Below are positions 10,556 through 20,685 of a stretch of DNA of 64,000 bases, in pieces. Each line of letters begins with the position of its first letter. Position 1 is the first letter of the stretch. A model generated the notes under the pieces. It made no database searches. It was not told the DNA's origin and saw only the letters and a program-made list of their open reading frames with translations. Origin of the DNA: Winslowiella arboricola (lineage in GTDB: Bacteria; Pseudomonadota; Gammaproteobacteria; Enterobacterales; Enterobacteriaceae). The DNA is taken from contig NZ_JAODIM010000043.1 in NCBI RefSeq assembly GCF_025527015.1, positions 1,273,862 to 1,337,861 of the forward strand. Reading direction: 5' to 3'. The position numbers and the translations under genes are program-made.

Positions 10556-11347
10556 ATGAGCAATAAACGCACCCGACTGGCTCACCAGCTCGCCCCCTGG
10601 GCGCTGCCGGTATTATTAGTGGTGATATGGCAGATTGCTTCACAAACCGGCCTGCTGTCGACGCGCATTCTGCCGTCACCGGAAAATATCGTCATTACCT
10701 TCTGGCGCTTATCCTCCAGCGGCGAGTTGTGGCAACACCTGGCGATCAGCGGCTGGCGCGCGGTGATTGGCTTCAGCATCGGCGGCTCGATTGGCCTGCT
10801 GCTGGGACTGATCACCGGGATGTCGCGCTGGGGCGAACGCCTGCTGGATACCTCAGTGCAGATGCTGCGCAATGTGCCGCATCTGGCGTTGATCCCGCTG
10901 GTGATCCTGTGGTTCGGCATTGATGAAGCGGCGAAGATCTTCCTGGTGGCGCTCGGTACGCTATTCCCGATCTACCTGAATACCTACCACGGCATCCGCA
11001 ATATCGATCGCGGGCTGGTGGAGATGGCGCGCAGCTATGGCCTGTCAGGCTGGAGCCTGTTTGTGCAGGTGATCCTGCCAGGCGCCCTGCCGTCGATTAT
11101 GGTCGGCGTCCGCTTTGGTCTCGGCCTGATGTGGCTGACGCTGATTGTGGCAGAAACCATTTCCGCCAACTCCGGCATCGGCTATCTGGCGATGAACGCC
11201 CGTGAATTTTTACAAACCGACGTGGTAGTGGTAGCGATTATTCTCTATGCCCTGCTCGGTAAACTGGCGGATGTCAGTGCGCTGTTGCTTGAGCGCGTCT
11301 GGCTGCGCTGGCATCCGGCCTATCAACTGAAGGAGGAAAACGCATGA
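10556..11347 (+). CDS. ssuC: Aliphatic sulfonate ABC transporter permease SsuC
   Basis: A 263-residue inner-membrane permease with about six hydrophobic spans. The EAA-type cytoplasmic loop, which contacts the SsuB ATPase, is visible near residues 158-184 ([20 protein letters not shown]). It follows ssuD by 9 bp with an AGAGG site, and its last 4 bp overlap the ssuB start, indicating translational coupling. With SsuA and SsuB it imports alkanesulfonates. Confidence 0.95.
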   Translation: MSNKRTRLAHQLAPWALPVLLVVIWQIASQTGLLSTRILPSPENIVITFWRLSSSGELWQHLAISGWRAVIGFSIGGSIGLLLGLITGMSRWGERLLDTSVQMLRNVPHLALIPLVILWFGIDEAAKIFLVALGTLFPIYLNTYHGIRNIDRGLVEMARSYGLSGWSLFVQVILPGALPSIMVGVRFGLGLMWLTLIVAETISANSGIGYLAMNAREFLQTDVVVVAIILYALLGKLADVSALLLERVWLRWHPAYQLKEENA

Positions 11348-12132
11348 GTGAATTACCAGCTTCTCCGGCGCGTCTGAATAGTGGTACGCCGCTGGTGATC
11401 AACGGCGTCAGCAAGCAGTACAGCGGACGCAGCATTCTTAATAATATCAATCTGCATATTCCCTCCGGCCAGTTTGTGGCGGTGGTCGGCCGTAGCGGCT
11501 GTGGCAAAAGCACCCTGCTGCGTCTGCTGGCCGGGCTGGAAACCACCAGCGCCGGTGAACTGCTGGCCGGTAGCGCGCCGCTCAGTGATGCACGCGACGA
11601 TACGCGTCTGATGTTCCAGGATGCCAGACTACTGCCGTGGAAAAGCGTGATTGATAATGTCGGCCTCGGATTACGCGGTAAAGCCTGGCGCAGTTCGGCG
11701 CTGGAAGCGCTGGAGGCGGTGGGTCTGGCCGATCGTGCGCAGGAGTGGCCTGCCGCCCTTTCCGGCGGTCAGAAGCAGCGTGTGGCGCTGGCACGCGCGC
11801 TGATCCATCGTCCGGGTCTGCTGCTGCTGGATGAACCGTTAGGCGCGCTGGATGCGCTGACGCGTATTGAAATGCAGGAGTTAATCGAATCGCTGTGGCA
11901 ACAACATCACTTTACCGTGCTGCTGGTGACGCATGATGTCAGCGAAGCAGTGGCGATGGCGGACCGGGTGCTGCTGATTGAGGAAGGGAATGTCGGGCTG
12001 GATCTACTGGTCGATCTGCCACGTCCACGACGTCGCGGCTCGGCAAAGCTGGCGGAGCTGGAAGCAGAGGTGCTGGATCGGGTGATGAAGCGCCCGCCGG
12101 TTGAGCCTGAAAAACGTTTTGCGCAGCGGTAA
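11344..12132 (+). CDS. ssuB: Aliphatic sulfonate ABC transporter ATPase SsuB
   Basis: A 262-residue ABC ATPase of the nitrate/taurine/sulfonate import class. Walker A is GRSGCGKST (residues 49-57), the signature is [15 protein letters not shown] and Walker B is [14 protein letters not shown]. It overlaps ssuC by 4 bp (ATGA). It is the last gene of ssuEADCB and is followed by a long imperfect hairpin (12142-12192). Confidence 0.96.
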   Translation: MSELPASPARLNSGTPLVINGVSKQYSGRSILNNINLHIPSGQFVAVVGRSGCGKSTLLRLLAGLETTSAGELLAGSAPLSDARDDTRLMFQDARLLPWKSVIDNVGLGLRGKAWRSSALEALEAVGLADRAQEWPAALSGGQKQRVALARALIHRPGLLLLDEPLGALDALTRIEMQELIESLWQQHHFTVLLVTHDVSEAVAMADRVLLIEEGNVGLDLLVDLPRPRRRGSAKLAELEAEVLDRVMKRPPVEPEKRFAQR

Positions 12133-12141
12133 AAACGTCGG

Positions 12142-12192
12142 CTGTCCGATCGAGATACCCGGGGCGACCATCCCGAGGTCTTCCGCGGACAG
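12142..12192 (+). repeat. Long imperfect hairpin downstream of ssuB
   Basis: Outer arms CTGTCCG (12142-12148) and CGGACAG (12186-12192) enclose further paired blocks, with an inner CGGG/CCCG stem (12160-12163 with 12072 + 100 = 12172-12175) around an 8-nt loop. I count about 18 base pairs in 51 nt. No U-tract follows, so it is not a classical terminator. It may be a 3'-end stabilising structure, a Rho-independent remnant or a dispersed repeat. Confidence 0.45.
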
Positions 12193-12257
12193 GCCGCTCC
12201 AGAGCCATCGGAATGTTTCCCCGAAATCCAGGTTTTATCGTTGCCAGAAGCTGAAGT

Positions 12258-12284
12258 AAAAAATGGGCGGAGTTAAAACCGCCC
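12258..12284 (-). terminator. pepN Rho-independent terminator
   Basis: Perfect 6-bp arms GGGCGG (12265-12270) and CCGCCC (12279-12284) surround an 8-nt loop, and on the minus strand the stem is followed by ATTTTTTAC. It lies 10 bp downstream of the pepN stop. Confidence 0.8.
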
Positions 12285-12293
12285 TGCTTCCTT

Positions 12294-14906
12294 TTACGCT
12301 AACGCCTTACTAATCTTCTCATAAAGATCCCCGGATAAATTATCCAGCCCTTTCAGCTGTTCCAGCGCCTGACGCATTAAGCCCTGACGGGTCGCATCGT
12401 AGCGTTTAAGGCGAATCAATGGCTCAATCATCCGCGCCGCAACCTGTGGGTTACGGGTGTTAAGATCGCTGAGGATCTCCACCAGGAACTGATAGCCGCT
12501 GCCATCGATGGCATGGAACGCTGAAGGATTCGCCGAGGCAAAGGTGCCAATCAGTGAACGAATGCGGTTTGGATTGCTCAGGCTAAATGAACGGTGATGC
12601 AGCAGTTCACGTACCCGTGACAGCACATCTGCCGCCGGGCTGGTGGCCTGCAGAATAAACCACTTATCCATCACCAGACCATCCTGATGCCAGCGCTCGT
12701 CAAAGGCGCTCAGCAGTGCTTCACGGCACGGCAGCTGGGCGGCAACGGCGGCGGACATCGCGGCCAGCGCATCGGTCATATTGTTCGCCTGCTGATATTG
12801 TGCGGTCACCAGCTTCTCCGCCAGCGCGGCATCGCCCAGCGCCAGATAGCTCAGGCAGACGTTTTTCAGCGCACGCTTACCAATCTCCGCATGCTCGACC
12901 CGGTACTCACCGCTGTGATTATCGTGATACACCGCCAGCAGTTCGTCAGCCAGTTCGGTGGCCAGCGTGCGCATCAATGCGCTCCGCACCGCCGCGATGG
13001 CATTCGGATCGATAGTTTCAAACAGTTCGGCGATTTCGTTTTCGCCTGGCAGCGTCAGGATCAGCGCCATCAGCGCCGGATCGCTATGCTCATCCAGTAG
13101 CACCGCGCGGAAAGCATCCGCGACATGCAGCGGCAGTGACAGCGGTTGTCCCTGCTGCTGACGCGCCACATTCAGCTTGATATAAGTCGCCAGCAGGCTC
13201 TGTGCGGCATCCCAGCGGGAGAAATCATTGCTGGCATGGCGCATCAGGAAGGTCAGCTGCGCATCGCTCCATTTATAGTCGAGCTTCACCGGCGCCGAGA
13301 ACTCACGCAGCAGTGAAGGCACCGGCTGGAAGTAGACATTATCGAAAACAAAGGTCTGGAACTCTTCGGTAATATTCAGCACGTTGTTGACCGCATGCCC
13401 ATTATGCTGCAGCGGGATCACTTTGCCTTCGCCGTCGTACAGCTCAATATTCAGCGGAATATGCAGCGGCAGCTTCTCTTTCTGATCGGCGGTTGGCGGC
13501 GTCATCTGGGTGACATGCAACGTATACTGTTCCAGCTCCGGATTATAGTCGTCACGAACCGACAGCACCGGGGTGCCGGACTGGCTGTACCAGCGACGGA
13601 ACTGCGACAGATCGATATTGGAAGCATCTTCCATCGCCTGCACAAAATCATCACAGGTGGCGGCGCTGCCATCGTGGCGCTCAAAATAGAGCTGCATGCC
13701 TTTCTGGAAGTTCGCTTCGCCCAGCAGCGTATGCAGCATGCGAATCACTTCCGAGCCCTTTTCATACACTGTCAGGGTATAGAAGTTATTCATCTCGATA
13801 ACCTGCTCGGGACGAATCGGATGCGCCATCGGGCTGGCATCTTCGGCAAACTGGGAACCGCGCATAATGCGCACATTATCGATACGGTTGACCGCGCGCG
13901 AACCGAGATCGGAACTGAATTCCTGATCGCGGAATACGGTCAGTCCCTCTTTCAGACTGAGCTGGAACCAGTCGCGGCAGGTAACACGGTTGCCGGTCCA
14001 GTTATGGAAATATTCATGGCCGATCACCGCTTCAATGCCGAGGTAATCTTTGTCGGTGGCGGTTTCCGCTTTCGCCAGCACATATTTGGAGTTAAAGACG
14101 TTCAGGCCTTTGTTCTCCATCGCCCCCATATTGAAGAAATCTACGGCGACGATCATAAAGATATCGAGATCGTATTCGAGGCCAAAACGCTCCTCATCCC
14201 ATTTCATACTGTTTTTCAGCGAGGTCATCGCCCAGTCTGCGCGATCGAGATTGCCGCGATCAACATAGATCTCCAGCGCCACATCGCGATGAGAACGGGT
14301 GGTAAAGCTGTCACGCAGCACATCGAAATCACCGGCCACCAGCGCAAACAGATAGCAAGGTTTCGGGAACGGATCTTCCCACTTCATCCAGTGGCGGCCA
14401 TCTTCCATCTTACCGCTGTCGAGCCGATTGCCGTTGGATAACAGGAACGGATAAAGCGCCTGGTCAGCAATAATGGTGGTGGTAAAGCGCGCCAGCACAT
14501 CCGGGCGATCCAGATACCAGGTGATATGACGGAATCCTTCCGCTTCACACTGGGTACAGAGCGCTTCGCCGGACTTATACAGTCCTTCCAGCGCGCTGTT
14601 TTTATCCGGGTGAATGTCGTTAACAATTTTTAGCGTAAAGGTTTCAGGCAGCTGTTCAATCACCAGCGCACCCTCTTCCAGCTGATAGTGACTCCACGGC
14701 TGGTCATCAATCTCCAGCGAAATCAGCGTCAGGTCTTCGCCATCCAGGCGCAAGGCAGCATCACTGGCACCCAGACGCTTGATGCGGCTCACCGCTGTCA
14801 CCTGCGTGGTCGCGGCATCAAGGTTAAATGTCAGATCGATATCTGTAATGGTGTAATCAGGCGCACGATAATCATGGCGATGTTTAGCTTGAGGCTGTTG
14901 CGTCAT
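12294..14906 (-). CDS. pepN: Aminopeptidase N
   Basis: An 870-residue M1-family zinc aminopeptidase, the same size as E. coli PepN, which is the main broad-specificity cytosolic aminopeptidase in late protein degradation. The exopeptidase motif GAMEN lies near residue 261, and the zinc motif HEYFH near 297 is followed about 19 residues later by the third ligand Glu in KEGLTVF. The large C-terminal helical domain is intact. The gene is single, transcribed away from pncB, with a terminator downstream. The 260-bp pepN/pncB gap carries a perfect inverted repeat (14982-15004). Confidence 0.97.
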   Translation of the reverse strand: MTQQPQAKHRHDYRAPDYTITDIDLTFNLDAATTQVTAVSRIKRLGASDAALRLDGEDLTLISLEIDDQPWSHYQLEEGALVIEQLPETFTLKIVNDIHPDKNSALEGLYKSGEALCTQCEAEGFRHITWYLDRPDVLARFTTTIIADQALYPFLLSNGNRLDSGKMEDGRHWMKWEDPFPKPCYLFALVAGDFDVLRDSFTTRSHRDVALEIYVDRGNLDRADWAMTSLKNSMKWDEERFGLEYDLDIFMIVAVDFFNMGAMENKGLNVFNSKYVLAKAETATDKDYLGIEAVIGHEYFHNWTGNRVTCRDWFQLSLKEGLTVFRDQEFSSDLGSRAVNRIDNVRIMRGSQFAEDASPMAHPIRPEQVIEMNNFYTLTVYEKGSEVIRMLHTLLGEANFQKGMQLYFERHDGSAATCDDFVQAMEDASNIDLSQFRRWYSQSGTPVLSVRDDYNPELEQYTLHVTQMTPPTADQKEKLPLHIPLNIELYDGEGKVIPLQHNGHAVNNVLNITEEFQTFVFDNVYFQPVPSLLREFSAPVKLDYKWSDAQLTFLMRHASNDFSRWDAAQSLLATYIKLNVARQQQGQPLSLPLHVADAFRAVLLDEHSDPALMALILTLPGENEIAELFETIDPNAIAAVRSALMRTLATELADELLAVYHDNHSGEYRVEHAEIGKRALKNVCLSYLALGDAALAEKLVTAQYQQANNMTDALAAMSAAVAAQLPCREALLSAFDERWHQDGLVMDKWFILQATSPAADVLSRVRELLHHRSFSLSNPNRIRSLIGTFASANPSAFHAIDGSGYQFLVEILSDLNTRNPQVAARMIEPLIRLKRYDATRQGLMRQALEQLKGLDNLSGDLYEKISKALA

Positions 14907-14981
14907 AGAACCCTTCTCACGTCATAAAAAGTTAATCCATTCAAGTCTATTCCTGTTGTGCGCATGTTGCCACGCAGAATA

Positions 14982-15004
14982 GTATCAATCGCAATAATTG
15001 ATAC
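14982..15004. promoter_or_regulatory. Perfect 8-bp inverted repeat in the pepN/pncB divergent promoter region
   Basis: Arms GTATCAAT (14982-14989) and ATTGATAC (14997-15004) are separated by 7 bp, so their centres are 15 bp apart. This is typical of a dimeric regulator site rather than an RNA hairpin. pncB is repressed by NadR in E. coli, but the NadR box (TGTTTA-N6-TAAACA) is not what is seen here. The regulator is unknown. Confidence 0.5.
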
Positions 15005-15166
15005 ATTTCATTAACAATGGCACTTTTTAACCTCGACCCGACAGTCTGAATTGTGCTGAGATGAGGTTCATTAAATATAATATCCGGTTATACTTCGCCT
15101 CTTGATTGAGACATATTACTTATTACCAGGGATAACGCTCTGCGCGAGAGGATGCTGAAACGCACC

Positions 15167-16372
15167 ATGACACGACACGCTTCCCCGATTTTGACGACGT
15201 TGCTGGATACGGATGCCTACAAACTCCATATGCAGCAAGCCGTGTTTCATCGCTATCACAACGTTGCCGTTGCCGCTGAGTTCCGCTGCCGGGGTGACGA
15301 TTTGCTGGGCATTTATGCTGATGAGATCTCTCAGCAAATTGCTCTGATGGCTTCACTGGCGCTGAACGACGAGGAGTACGCTTACCTCGCTGGCCTGCCG
15401 TTCTTTAAACAGGACTACCTCGACTGGCTGCGTGATTTCCGCTACGACCCTGCTCAGGTGCGGGTACGTAATCATCAGGGCAAACTTGATATTCGCATCA
15501 CCGGCCCGTGGCGCGAAGTGATTATGTGGGAAGTTCCGCTGCTGGCGCTGATCAGTGAAGTGGTGCATCGTCACCGCTCGCCGCAGGTGACCACGGAAAT
15601 GGCGGTCGAACATCTGCAGAGTAAGCTGACAGCGTTTAACACGCTGACCGGCGATCTCGATATGTCACGCTTTAAACTGATGGATTTCGGCACCCGCCGC
15701 CGCTTCTCTGGTGACGTGCAGCTGGCGATTGTCAGTACGCTGCAACAGCAGTTCCCGTGGCTGGTGGGCTCCAGTAACTACGATATCGCCCGTAAACTTG
15801 GTATCGCGCCGGTGGGTACCCAGGCGCATGAGTGGTTCCAGGCGCATCAGCAGATCAGTCCGGTGCTGGCCAACAGTCAGCGTGCGGCATTGCAGGCCTG
15901 GCTGGATGAGTATGACGATCAGCTCAGTATTGCGTTAACTGACTGCATTACCATGGATGCTTTCTTGCGTGATTTCGGTGCGGGTTTTGCCGGCCGTTAC
16001 CAGGGTTTGCGCCATGACTCCGGCGATCCGCTGGAGTGGGGGGAGAAAGCGATTGCCCATTATCAACGGCTGGATATCGACCCGCTCAGCAAAACGCTGG
16101 TGTTCTCCGATAATCTGGACCTCGATAAGGCAGTCAGTCTGTATCGCCACTTTGGCCAGCGCGTGAATGTGATCTTCGGCATTGGCACGCGCCTGACTTG
16201 TGATATTCCGCAGGTAAAACCGCTGAATATCGTAATCAAGCTGGTGGAATGCAACGGCAAGCCGGTGGCAAAACTCTCCGACAGCCCGGGGAAAACTATC
16301 TGCCAGGATCAGGCTTTTGTCCGCGCCCTGCGCAAAGCCTTTGATCTGCCACTGGTGAAAAAAGCCAGTTAA
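15167..16372 (+). CDS. pncB: Nicotinate phosphoribosyltransferase
   Basis: A 401-residue enzyme of the NAD salvage pathway joining nicotinate and PRPP with ATP hydrolysis to form nicotinate mononucleotide. The catalytic, transiently phosphorylated histidine lies in GLRHDSGDP, and FGTRRRFS and [10 protein letters not shown] are further family segments. The start at 15167 ([22 protein letters not shown]) aligns with E. coli PncB (400 residues). An ATG 15 bp upstream is possible, but GAGAGG lies only 1 bp before that codon and 16 bp before mine, so neither spacing is ideal. Monocistronic, followed by a palindrome at 16381. Confidence 0.95.
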   Translation: MTRHASPILTTLLDTDAYKLHMQQAVFHRYHNVAVAAEFRCRGDDLLGIYADEISQQIALMASLALNDEEYAYLAGLPFFKQDYLDWLRDFRYDPAQVRVRNHQGKLDIRITGPWREVIMWEVPLLALISEVVHRHRSPQVTTEMAVEHLQSKLTAFNTLTGDLDMSRFKLMDFGTRRRFSGDVQLAIVSTLQQQFPWLVGSSNYDIARKLGIAPVGTQAHEWFQAHQQISPVLANSQRAALQAWLDEYDDQLSIALTDCITMDAFLRDFGAGFAGRYQGLRHDSGDPLEWGEKAIAHYQRLDIDPLSKTLVFSDNLDLDKAVSLYRHFGQRVNVIFGIGTRLTCDIPQVKPLNIVIKLVECNGKPVAKLSDSPGKTICQDQAFVRALRKAFDLPLVKKAS

Positions 16373-16380
16373 GCCCGTCG

Positions 16381-16400
16381 GGGGCAACCACGATTGCCCC
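16381..16400. repeat. Intergenic palindrome downstream of pncB
   Basis: Arms GGGGCAA (16381-16387) and TTGCCCC (16394-16400) surround a 6-nt loop, 8 bp after the pncB stop. It is a variant of the GC-rich palindromes seen at other gene ends. There is no U-tract, so termination is only a possibility. Confidence 0.5.
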
Positions 16401-16539
16401 TGCACCACCTATCCCCTTAAGAAATCTTATCTTCTGCCACTAATTCTGCTTGTGTCCTGTCTGACGGCAAGTAACATAGCAATAGTCCCAAATCCGGGAC
16501 GATTAATTTTCAAATCAGATCAATTAAAGAGAGAAATTT

Positions 16540-17940
16540 ATGAGCGTAGCGCCTGTAGCGGATGTACTGCATGGCCGGGTCGCGGTTGACAGCGAAGTCA
16601 CCGTACGCGGCTGGGTACGTACCCGAAGAGATTCAAAAGCCGGTATTTCATTTGTCGCCGTATATGACGGCTCCTGCTTTAATCCCGTTCAGGCTGTTAT
16701 AAATAATTCTCTGAATAATTATCAGGATGAAGTTTTACGTCTGACCACCGGTTGCTCGGTGATTATCACCGGTAAAGTAGTGGCGTCGCCGGGTGAAGGC
16801 CAGCAGTTTGAAATCCAGGCCACCGCAGTAGAAGTGATTGGCTGGGTGGACGATCCTGATACCTATCCGATGGCGGCGAAACGTCACAGCATCGAATATT
16901 TGCGTGAAGTGGCGCACCTGCGTCCGCGCACTAACCTTATCGGCGCGGTCACCCGCGTACGTCATACTCTGGCGCAGGCGCTGCACCGCTTCTTCCATGA
17001 AAATGGTTACTTCTGGGTGTCGACGCCGCTGATCACTGCTTCCGATACTGAAGGCGCCGGTGAAATGTTCCGCGTGTCGACGCTGGATCTGGAAAACCTG
17101 CCGCGTGACCCGCAGGGTAAAGTGGACTTCAGTGAAGACTTTTTCGGCAGAGAGGCTTTCCTGACGGTTTCCGGCCAGCTGAATGGCGAAACCTACGCCA
17201 GCGCCCTGTCAAAAATCTACACTTTCGGCCCGACTTTCCGTGCGGAAAACTCCAACACCAGCCGCCATCTGGCGGAATTCTGGATGCTGGAACCGGAAAT
17301 CGCTTTCGCTTCACTTGATGATGCGGCGGCGCTGGCGGAAGCGATGCTGAAATATGTGTTTAAAGCGGTGCTGGACGAGCGCGCCGATGATATGGCGTTC
17401 TTTGCCGAACGCGTAGACAAAGATGCGATTTCTCGCCTGGAACGTTTTGTAACGGCTGATTTTGCCCAGGTCGATTACACCGATGCGGTGAATATCCTGA
17501 TTGCCTCGGGCCAGAAATTTGAAAACGATGTCTCCTGGGGTATCGATCTCTCTTCTGAGCACGAACGCTATCTGGCGGAGAAACACTTTAAAGCGCCGGT
17601 GGTGGTAAAAAACTATCCGAAAGACATTAAAGCTTTCTATATGCGTATGAATGACGATGGCAAAACGGTCGCCGCAATGGATGTCTTAGCACCAGGTATT
17701 GGTGAAATTATTGGTGGTTCACAGCGTGAAGAGCGTCTTGATGTACTGGATGCACGCCTTGCTGAGATGGGTCTGAATAAAGAAGATTACTGGTGGTATC
17801 GTGATCTGCGTCGCTACGGCACAGTGCCACACTCAGGCTTTGGATTAGGTTTCGAACGATTAATCGCCTATGTCACCGGCGTACAAAATGTAAGAGACGT
17901 TATCCCCTTCCCTCGTACGCCACGCAATGCGAGTTTCTGA
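16540..17940 (+). CDS. asnS: Asparaginyl-tRNA synthetase
   Basis: A 466-residue class IIb aminoacyl-tRNA synthetase, the same length as in E. coli. The N-terminal OB-fold anticodon-binding domain (about 1-105, [17 protein letters not shown]) is followed by the catalytic domain with motif 2 ([20 protein letters not shown]) and motif 3 ([15 protein letters not shown]). It charges tRNA-Asn with asparagine. A GAGAG-type site lies before the ATG, and a clear terminator follows. Confidence 0.98.
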   Translation: MSVAPVADVLHGRVAVDSEVTVRGWVRTRRDSKAGISFVAVYDGSCFNPVQAVINNSLNNYQDEVLRLTTGCSVIITGKVVASPGEGQQFEIQATAVEVIGWVDDPDTYPMAAKRHSIEYLREVAHLRPRTNLIGAVTRVRHTLAQALHRFFHENGYFWVSTPLITASDTEGAGEMFRVSTLDLENLPRDPQGKVDFSEDFFGREAFLTVSGQLNGETYASALSKIYTFGPTFRAENSNTSRHLAEFWMLEPEIAFASLDDAAALAEAMLKYVFKAVLDERADDMAFFAERVDKDAISRLERFVTADFAQVDYTDAVNILIASGQKFENDVSWGIDLSSEHERYLAEKHFKAPVVVKNYPKDIKAFYMRMNDDGKTVAAMDVLAPGIGEIIGGSQREERLDVLDARLAEMGLNKEDYWWYRDLRRYGTVPHSGFGLGFERLIAYVTGVQNVRDVIPFPRTPRNASF

Positions 17941-17977
17941 TTTTCTGCATTAAACATAAGAAATTCATATATATATT

Positions 17978-18006
17978 AAGGTCAGCCTCGCTGGCCTTTT
18001 TTTTAT
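17978..18006 (+). terminator. asnS Rho-independent terminator
   Basis: Arms AAGGTCAGC and GCTGGCCTT (one G-U pair) with a 3-nt loop are followed by a run of eight T residues. Confidence 0.88.
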
Positions 18007-18045
18007 TTTTGTAAATTTAGAGATGTCTCACAAAGTTCCGTATTT

Positions 18046-18080
18046 TTTACATTTTGTAATACATATTTTCCTGCTGAAAC
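18046..18080 (+). promoter_or_regulatory. OmpR-type binding region upstream of ompF
   Basis: The stretch begins TTTACATTTTGTAATACATA and ends CTGCTGAAAC, closely resembling the F1 element of E. coli ompF (TTTAC, then T-rich, TTACATATT and GAAAC). The distance to a plausible -10 (TAGATT, near 18111) also fits. In E. coli phosphorylated OmpR activates or represses ompF from such sites according to osmolarity. Confidence 0.65.
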
Positions 18081-18189
18081 AAGATTGCGAGATTTGTATC
18101 ATTTTCGAGGTAGATTAAGCGAGCCCGGAATGGAAAGATGCGTTCAGACACAGGAAGACACCAAACTATCTTCAGAGTTCTGTAAAGAA

Positions 18190-18243
18190 TTATTGACGGC
18201 AGTGGCAGGTGTCCGAATAAACTCCAATGAGGGTAATAAATAA
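18190..18243 (+). promoter_or_regulatory. ompF: ompF leader with probable MicF sRNA target region
   Basis: The last 54 nt of the leader keep the E. coli-like block TTGACGGCAGTGGCAGGTGT and the ribosome binding site AATGAGGGTAATAAATA directly before the ATG. In E. coli this region pairs with MicF, which blocks ompF translation. Its conservation upstream of a frame-disrupted coding region suggests that the disruption is recent or a sequence artefact. MicF itself is not in the window. Confidence 0.5.
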
Positions 18244-19304
18244 ATGATGAAGCGCAACATTCTTGCAGTAGTTATCCCAGCTCTGTTAGCTGCTGGTGCG
18301 GCCAACGCTGCAGAAGTTTATAACAAAGATGGCAACAAGCTGGATCTGTACGGTAAAGCTGTTGGTCTGCACTACTTCTCTGATGAAGATGGTTATGCTG
18401 GTGACGGCGATCAGTCTTATGCGCGTTTAGGCTTTAAAGGCGAAACCCAGATTAACGACCAGCTGACCGGTTTCGGCCAGTGGGAATACCAGTTCAACGC
18501 TAACAACGCTGAAAGTGATGCTGATGCGCAGTCTGGCAACAAAACCCGTCTGGGCTTTGCTGGTCTGAAATTCGGCGATGCGGGTTCATTCGACTACGGT
18601 CGCAACTACGCCATTGCCTATGACGTACTGGGCTGGACTGATATGCTGCCAGAGTTCGGTGGCGACTCAGCACAGACTGATACCCTGACCGGCCGTAGCG
18701 GCGGCGTGGCGACTTACCGTAATAGCAACTTCTTTGGTCTGGTAGATGGCTGGGACTTCGCAGCTCAGTACCAGGGCAAAAACGATCGTGACGAACTGGA
18801 ACGCGCTAATGGTGACGGCTACGGCTTCTCCACTTCTTACGTTTCACCAATCGGCCTTGGCGTTGTGGGTACCTACAGCTCGCAGGATCGTACTAATTCA
18901 CAGAACGGTGCTGAGTTCGGCGAAGGCGACCGCGCTGAGTTCTGGGGTGCGGGTCTGAAATATGACGCGAACAACATCTACCTGGCAGCAACCTATGCTG
19001 AAGGCCGTAACGCAACCCGTATCGGTGACAACAGAGGTTTTGCTAACACACTGAGTTAGTGGCTCAGTACCAGTTCGACTTCGGCCTGCGTCCATCTATC
19101 GCCTATGTGCAGAACAAAGGCAAAGATATCGAAGGTATCGGCGATGTTGACCTGGTTAAATACTTCGAAGTGGGCGCGACTTACTACTTCAACAAAAACA
19201 TGTCTACCTATGTTGATTACATCATCAACCAGATCGACAGCGACAACGCCCTGGGTGTTGCCTCTGATGATACTGTAGCAGTTGGTCTGGTTTACCAGTT
19301 CTAA
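18244..19304 (+). pseudogene. ompF: OmpF-type trimeric porin, split by a frameshift
   Basis: The reading frame starts with a signal peptide ([15 protein letters not shown]...ANA, mature AEVYNKDGN) and covers 271 residues of a general porin, including PEFGG of the constriction loop and [11 protein letters not shown]. It then hits TAG at 19057-19059. The remainder ([12 protein letters not shown]... to the terminal VYQF, ending 19304) continues in another frame, so the last ~80 residues, including the C-terminal strands and terminal Phe needed for assembly, are lost. Related porins have about eight residues such as KTQDTELV where this sequence has NTLS; a net loss of 1 mod 3 bases, best fitted by a 10-bp deletion near 19046-19052, restores a ~355-residue porin. 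OmpF is an outer-membrane channel for small hydrophilic solutes. Inactivation or a sequencing error are both possible. Confidence 0.88.
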
Positions 19305-19346
19305 TTGCCTGGCGTGATGCGCGAGTTATCGCCCCTCACAGCCGCA

Positions 19347-19376
19347 TAAAAACGGAGCCGCAAGGCTCCGTTTTTA
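19347..19376 (+). terminator. ompF Rho-independent terminator
   Basis: Arms CGGAGCC (19353-19359) and GGCTCCG (19364-19370) with loop GCAA are flanked by AAAA upstream and TTTTT downstream, about 45 bp after the porin stop. Confidence 0.92.
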
Positions 19377-19485
19377 TTTATGCGATATGGGCTTTTCTTT
19401 TTGTCGCAAACGGTTGGCATTTATCCATTCTGGCGTTAACCTGAGGTCTCAATTCGCTTTAGTTTAAGCTTACGGACCCTCTTCT

Positions 19486-20676
19486 ATGTTTGAAAACATT
19501 GCAGCTGCACCCGCCGACCCTATTCTTGGTTTAGCCGATCTTTTCCGCGCCGATGACCGCCCAAACAAAATCAATCTCGGGATTGGTGTGTATAAAGATG
19601 AAACCGGCAAAACGCCGGTGCTGACCAGCGTGAAAAAAGCGGAACAATTTCTGCTGGAAAACGAAACCACCAAAAACTACCTGAGCATCGACGGCCTCGC
19701 CGATTTCGCGCACTGCACGCAGGAACTGCTGTTTGGTAAAGGTAACGCGATTATTGCCAGCAAACGCGCCCGCACGGCGCAGACCCCTGGTGGTACCGGT
19801 GCGTTGCGTGTTGCTGCCGATTTTCTGGCTAACCAGACGCCAGTAAAACGTATCTGGGTCAGCAACCCAAGCTGGCCAAACCATAAAAATGTATTCGAAT
19901 CTGCCGGTCTGGAAGTATGTGAATACGATTATTACGACGCTGCGAATCATCAGCTGAATTTCGACGGCATGATCGCCAGCCTGGCGAAAGCGCAAGCTGG
20001 TGATGTCGTGCTGTTCCATGGCTGCTGTCATAACCCAACCGGTATCGATCCGACCGCCGAACAGTGGGCGCAGCTGGCTGAGCTATCGCTGAAAAGCGGC
20101 TGGCTGCCCCTGTTTGATTTCGCCTATCAGGGCTTTGCCCGTGGGCTGGAAGAGGACGCGGAAGGCCTGCGTATCTTCGCTGACAGCCATAAAGAGCTGC
20201 TGGTGGCGAGTTCCTACTCAAAAAACTTTGGCCTCTATAACGAGCGCGTAGGCGCCTTTACGCTGGTCGCCACTGAAGCTGCTGTTGCAGATGTCTCCTT
20301 TAGCCAGGTTAAAGCCACCATTCGCGCCAACTACTCTAACCCACCGGCACATGGTGCGGCAGTGGTTGCCACTATTCTGGGTAATGACGCGCTGCGTGCT
20401 ATCTGGGAGCAGGAACTGACCGATATGCGCCAGCGTATTCATCGTATGCGTCAGTTGTTTGTGAACACCCTGCAGGAGAAAGGCGCCAAAGGTGATTTCA
20501 GCTTTATTATTAACCAGAACGGCATGTTCTCATTCAGCGGTCTGACTAAAGATCAGGTTGTCCGTCTGCGCGAGGAGTTTGGCGTTTATGCGGTGAATTC
20601 GGGACGTGTTAACGTCGCGGGGATGACGCCGGATAATATGGCGCCACTGTGCGAAGCGATTGTCGCGGTACTGTAA
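19486..20676 (+). CDS. aspC: Aspartate aminotransferase
   Basis: A 396-residue PLP-dependent class I aminotransferase, the same size as E. coli AspC. It interconverts aspartate plus 2-oxoglutarate and oxaloacetate plus glutamate. The PLP-binding lysine lies in [15 protein letters not shown] near residue 246, and the substrate-carboxylate arginine is in the C-terminal segment [10 protein letters not shown]. It follows ompF as in E. coli but has its own leader (19377-19485). Two tandem palindromes lie between it and convergent gloC. Confidence 0.97.
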   Translation: MFENIAAAPADPILGLADLFRADDRPNKINLGIGVYKDETGKTPVLTSVKKAEQFLLENETTKNYLSIDGLADFAHCTQELLFGKGNAIIASKRARTAQTPGGTGALRVAADFLANQTPVKRIWVSNPSWPNHKNVFESAGLEVCEYDYYDAANHQLNFDGMIASLAKAQAGDVVLFHGCCHNPTGIDPTAEQWAQLAELSLKSGWLPLFDFAYQGFARGLEEDAEGLRIFADSHKELLVASSYSKNFGLYNERVGAFTLVATEAAVADVSFSQVKATIRANYSNPPAHGAAVVATILGNDALRAIWEQELTDMRQRIHRMRQLFVNTLQEKGAKGDFSFIINQNGMFSFSGLTKDQVVRLREEFGVYAVNSGRVNVAGMTPDNMAPLCEAIVAVL

Positions 20677-20685
20677 TGTTTAAAC

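Larger units (their letters stand above)
17941..18243 (+). other. 303-bp asnS-ompF intergenic region
   Basis: This gap holds the asnS terminator (17978-18006), an OmpR-type binding region (18046-18080), and a conserved ompF leader whose segments TTGACGGCAGTGGCAGGTGTC-like bases (18193-18213) and AATGAGGGTAATAAATA before the ATG closely match the E. coli leader. No additional gene was seen. Confidence 0.7.

Noticed and set aside
13395..14441. 348-codon open frame on the plus strand opposite pepN
   Set aside because: It is antisense to a conserved gene, with low-complexity His/Arg/Ile composition and no family resemblance.
19059..19304. Separate small gene beginning GTG at 19059
   Set aside because: It has no ribosome binding site, and its translation is exactly the C-terminal part of an OmpF-type porin, so it is the displaced 3' part of the broken gene.
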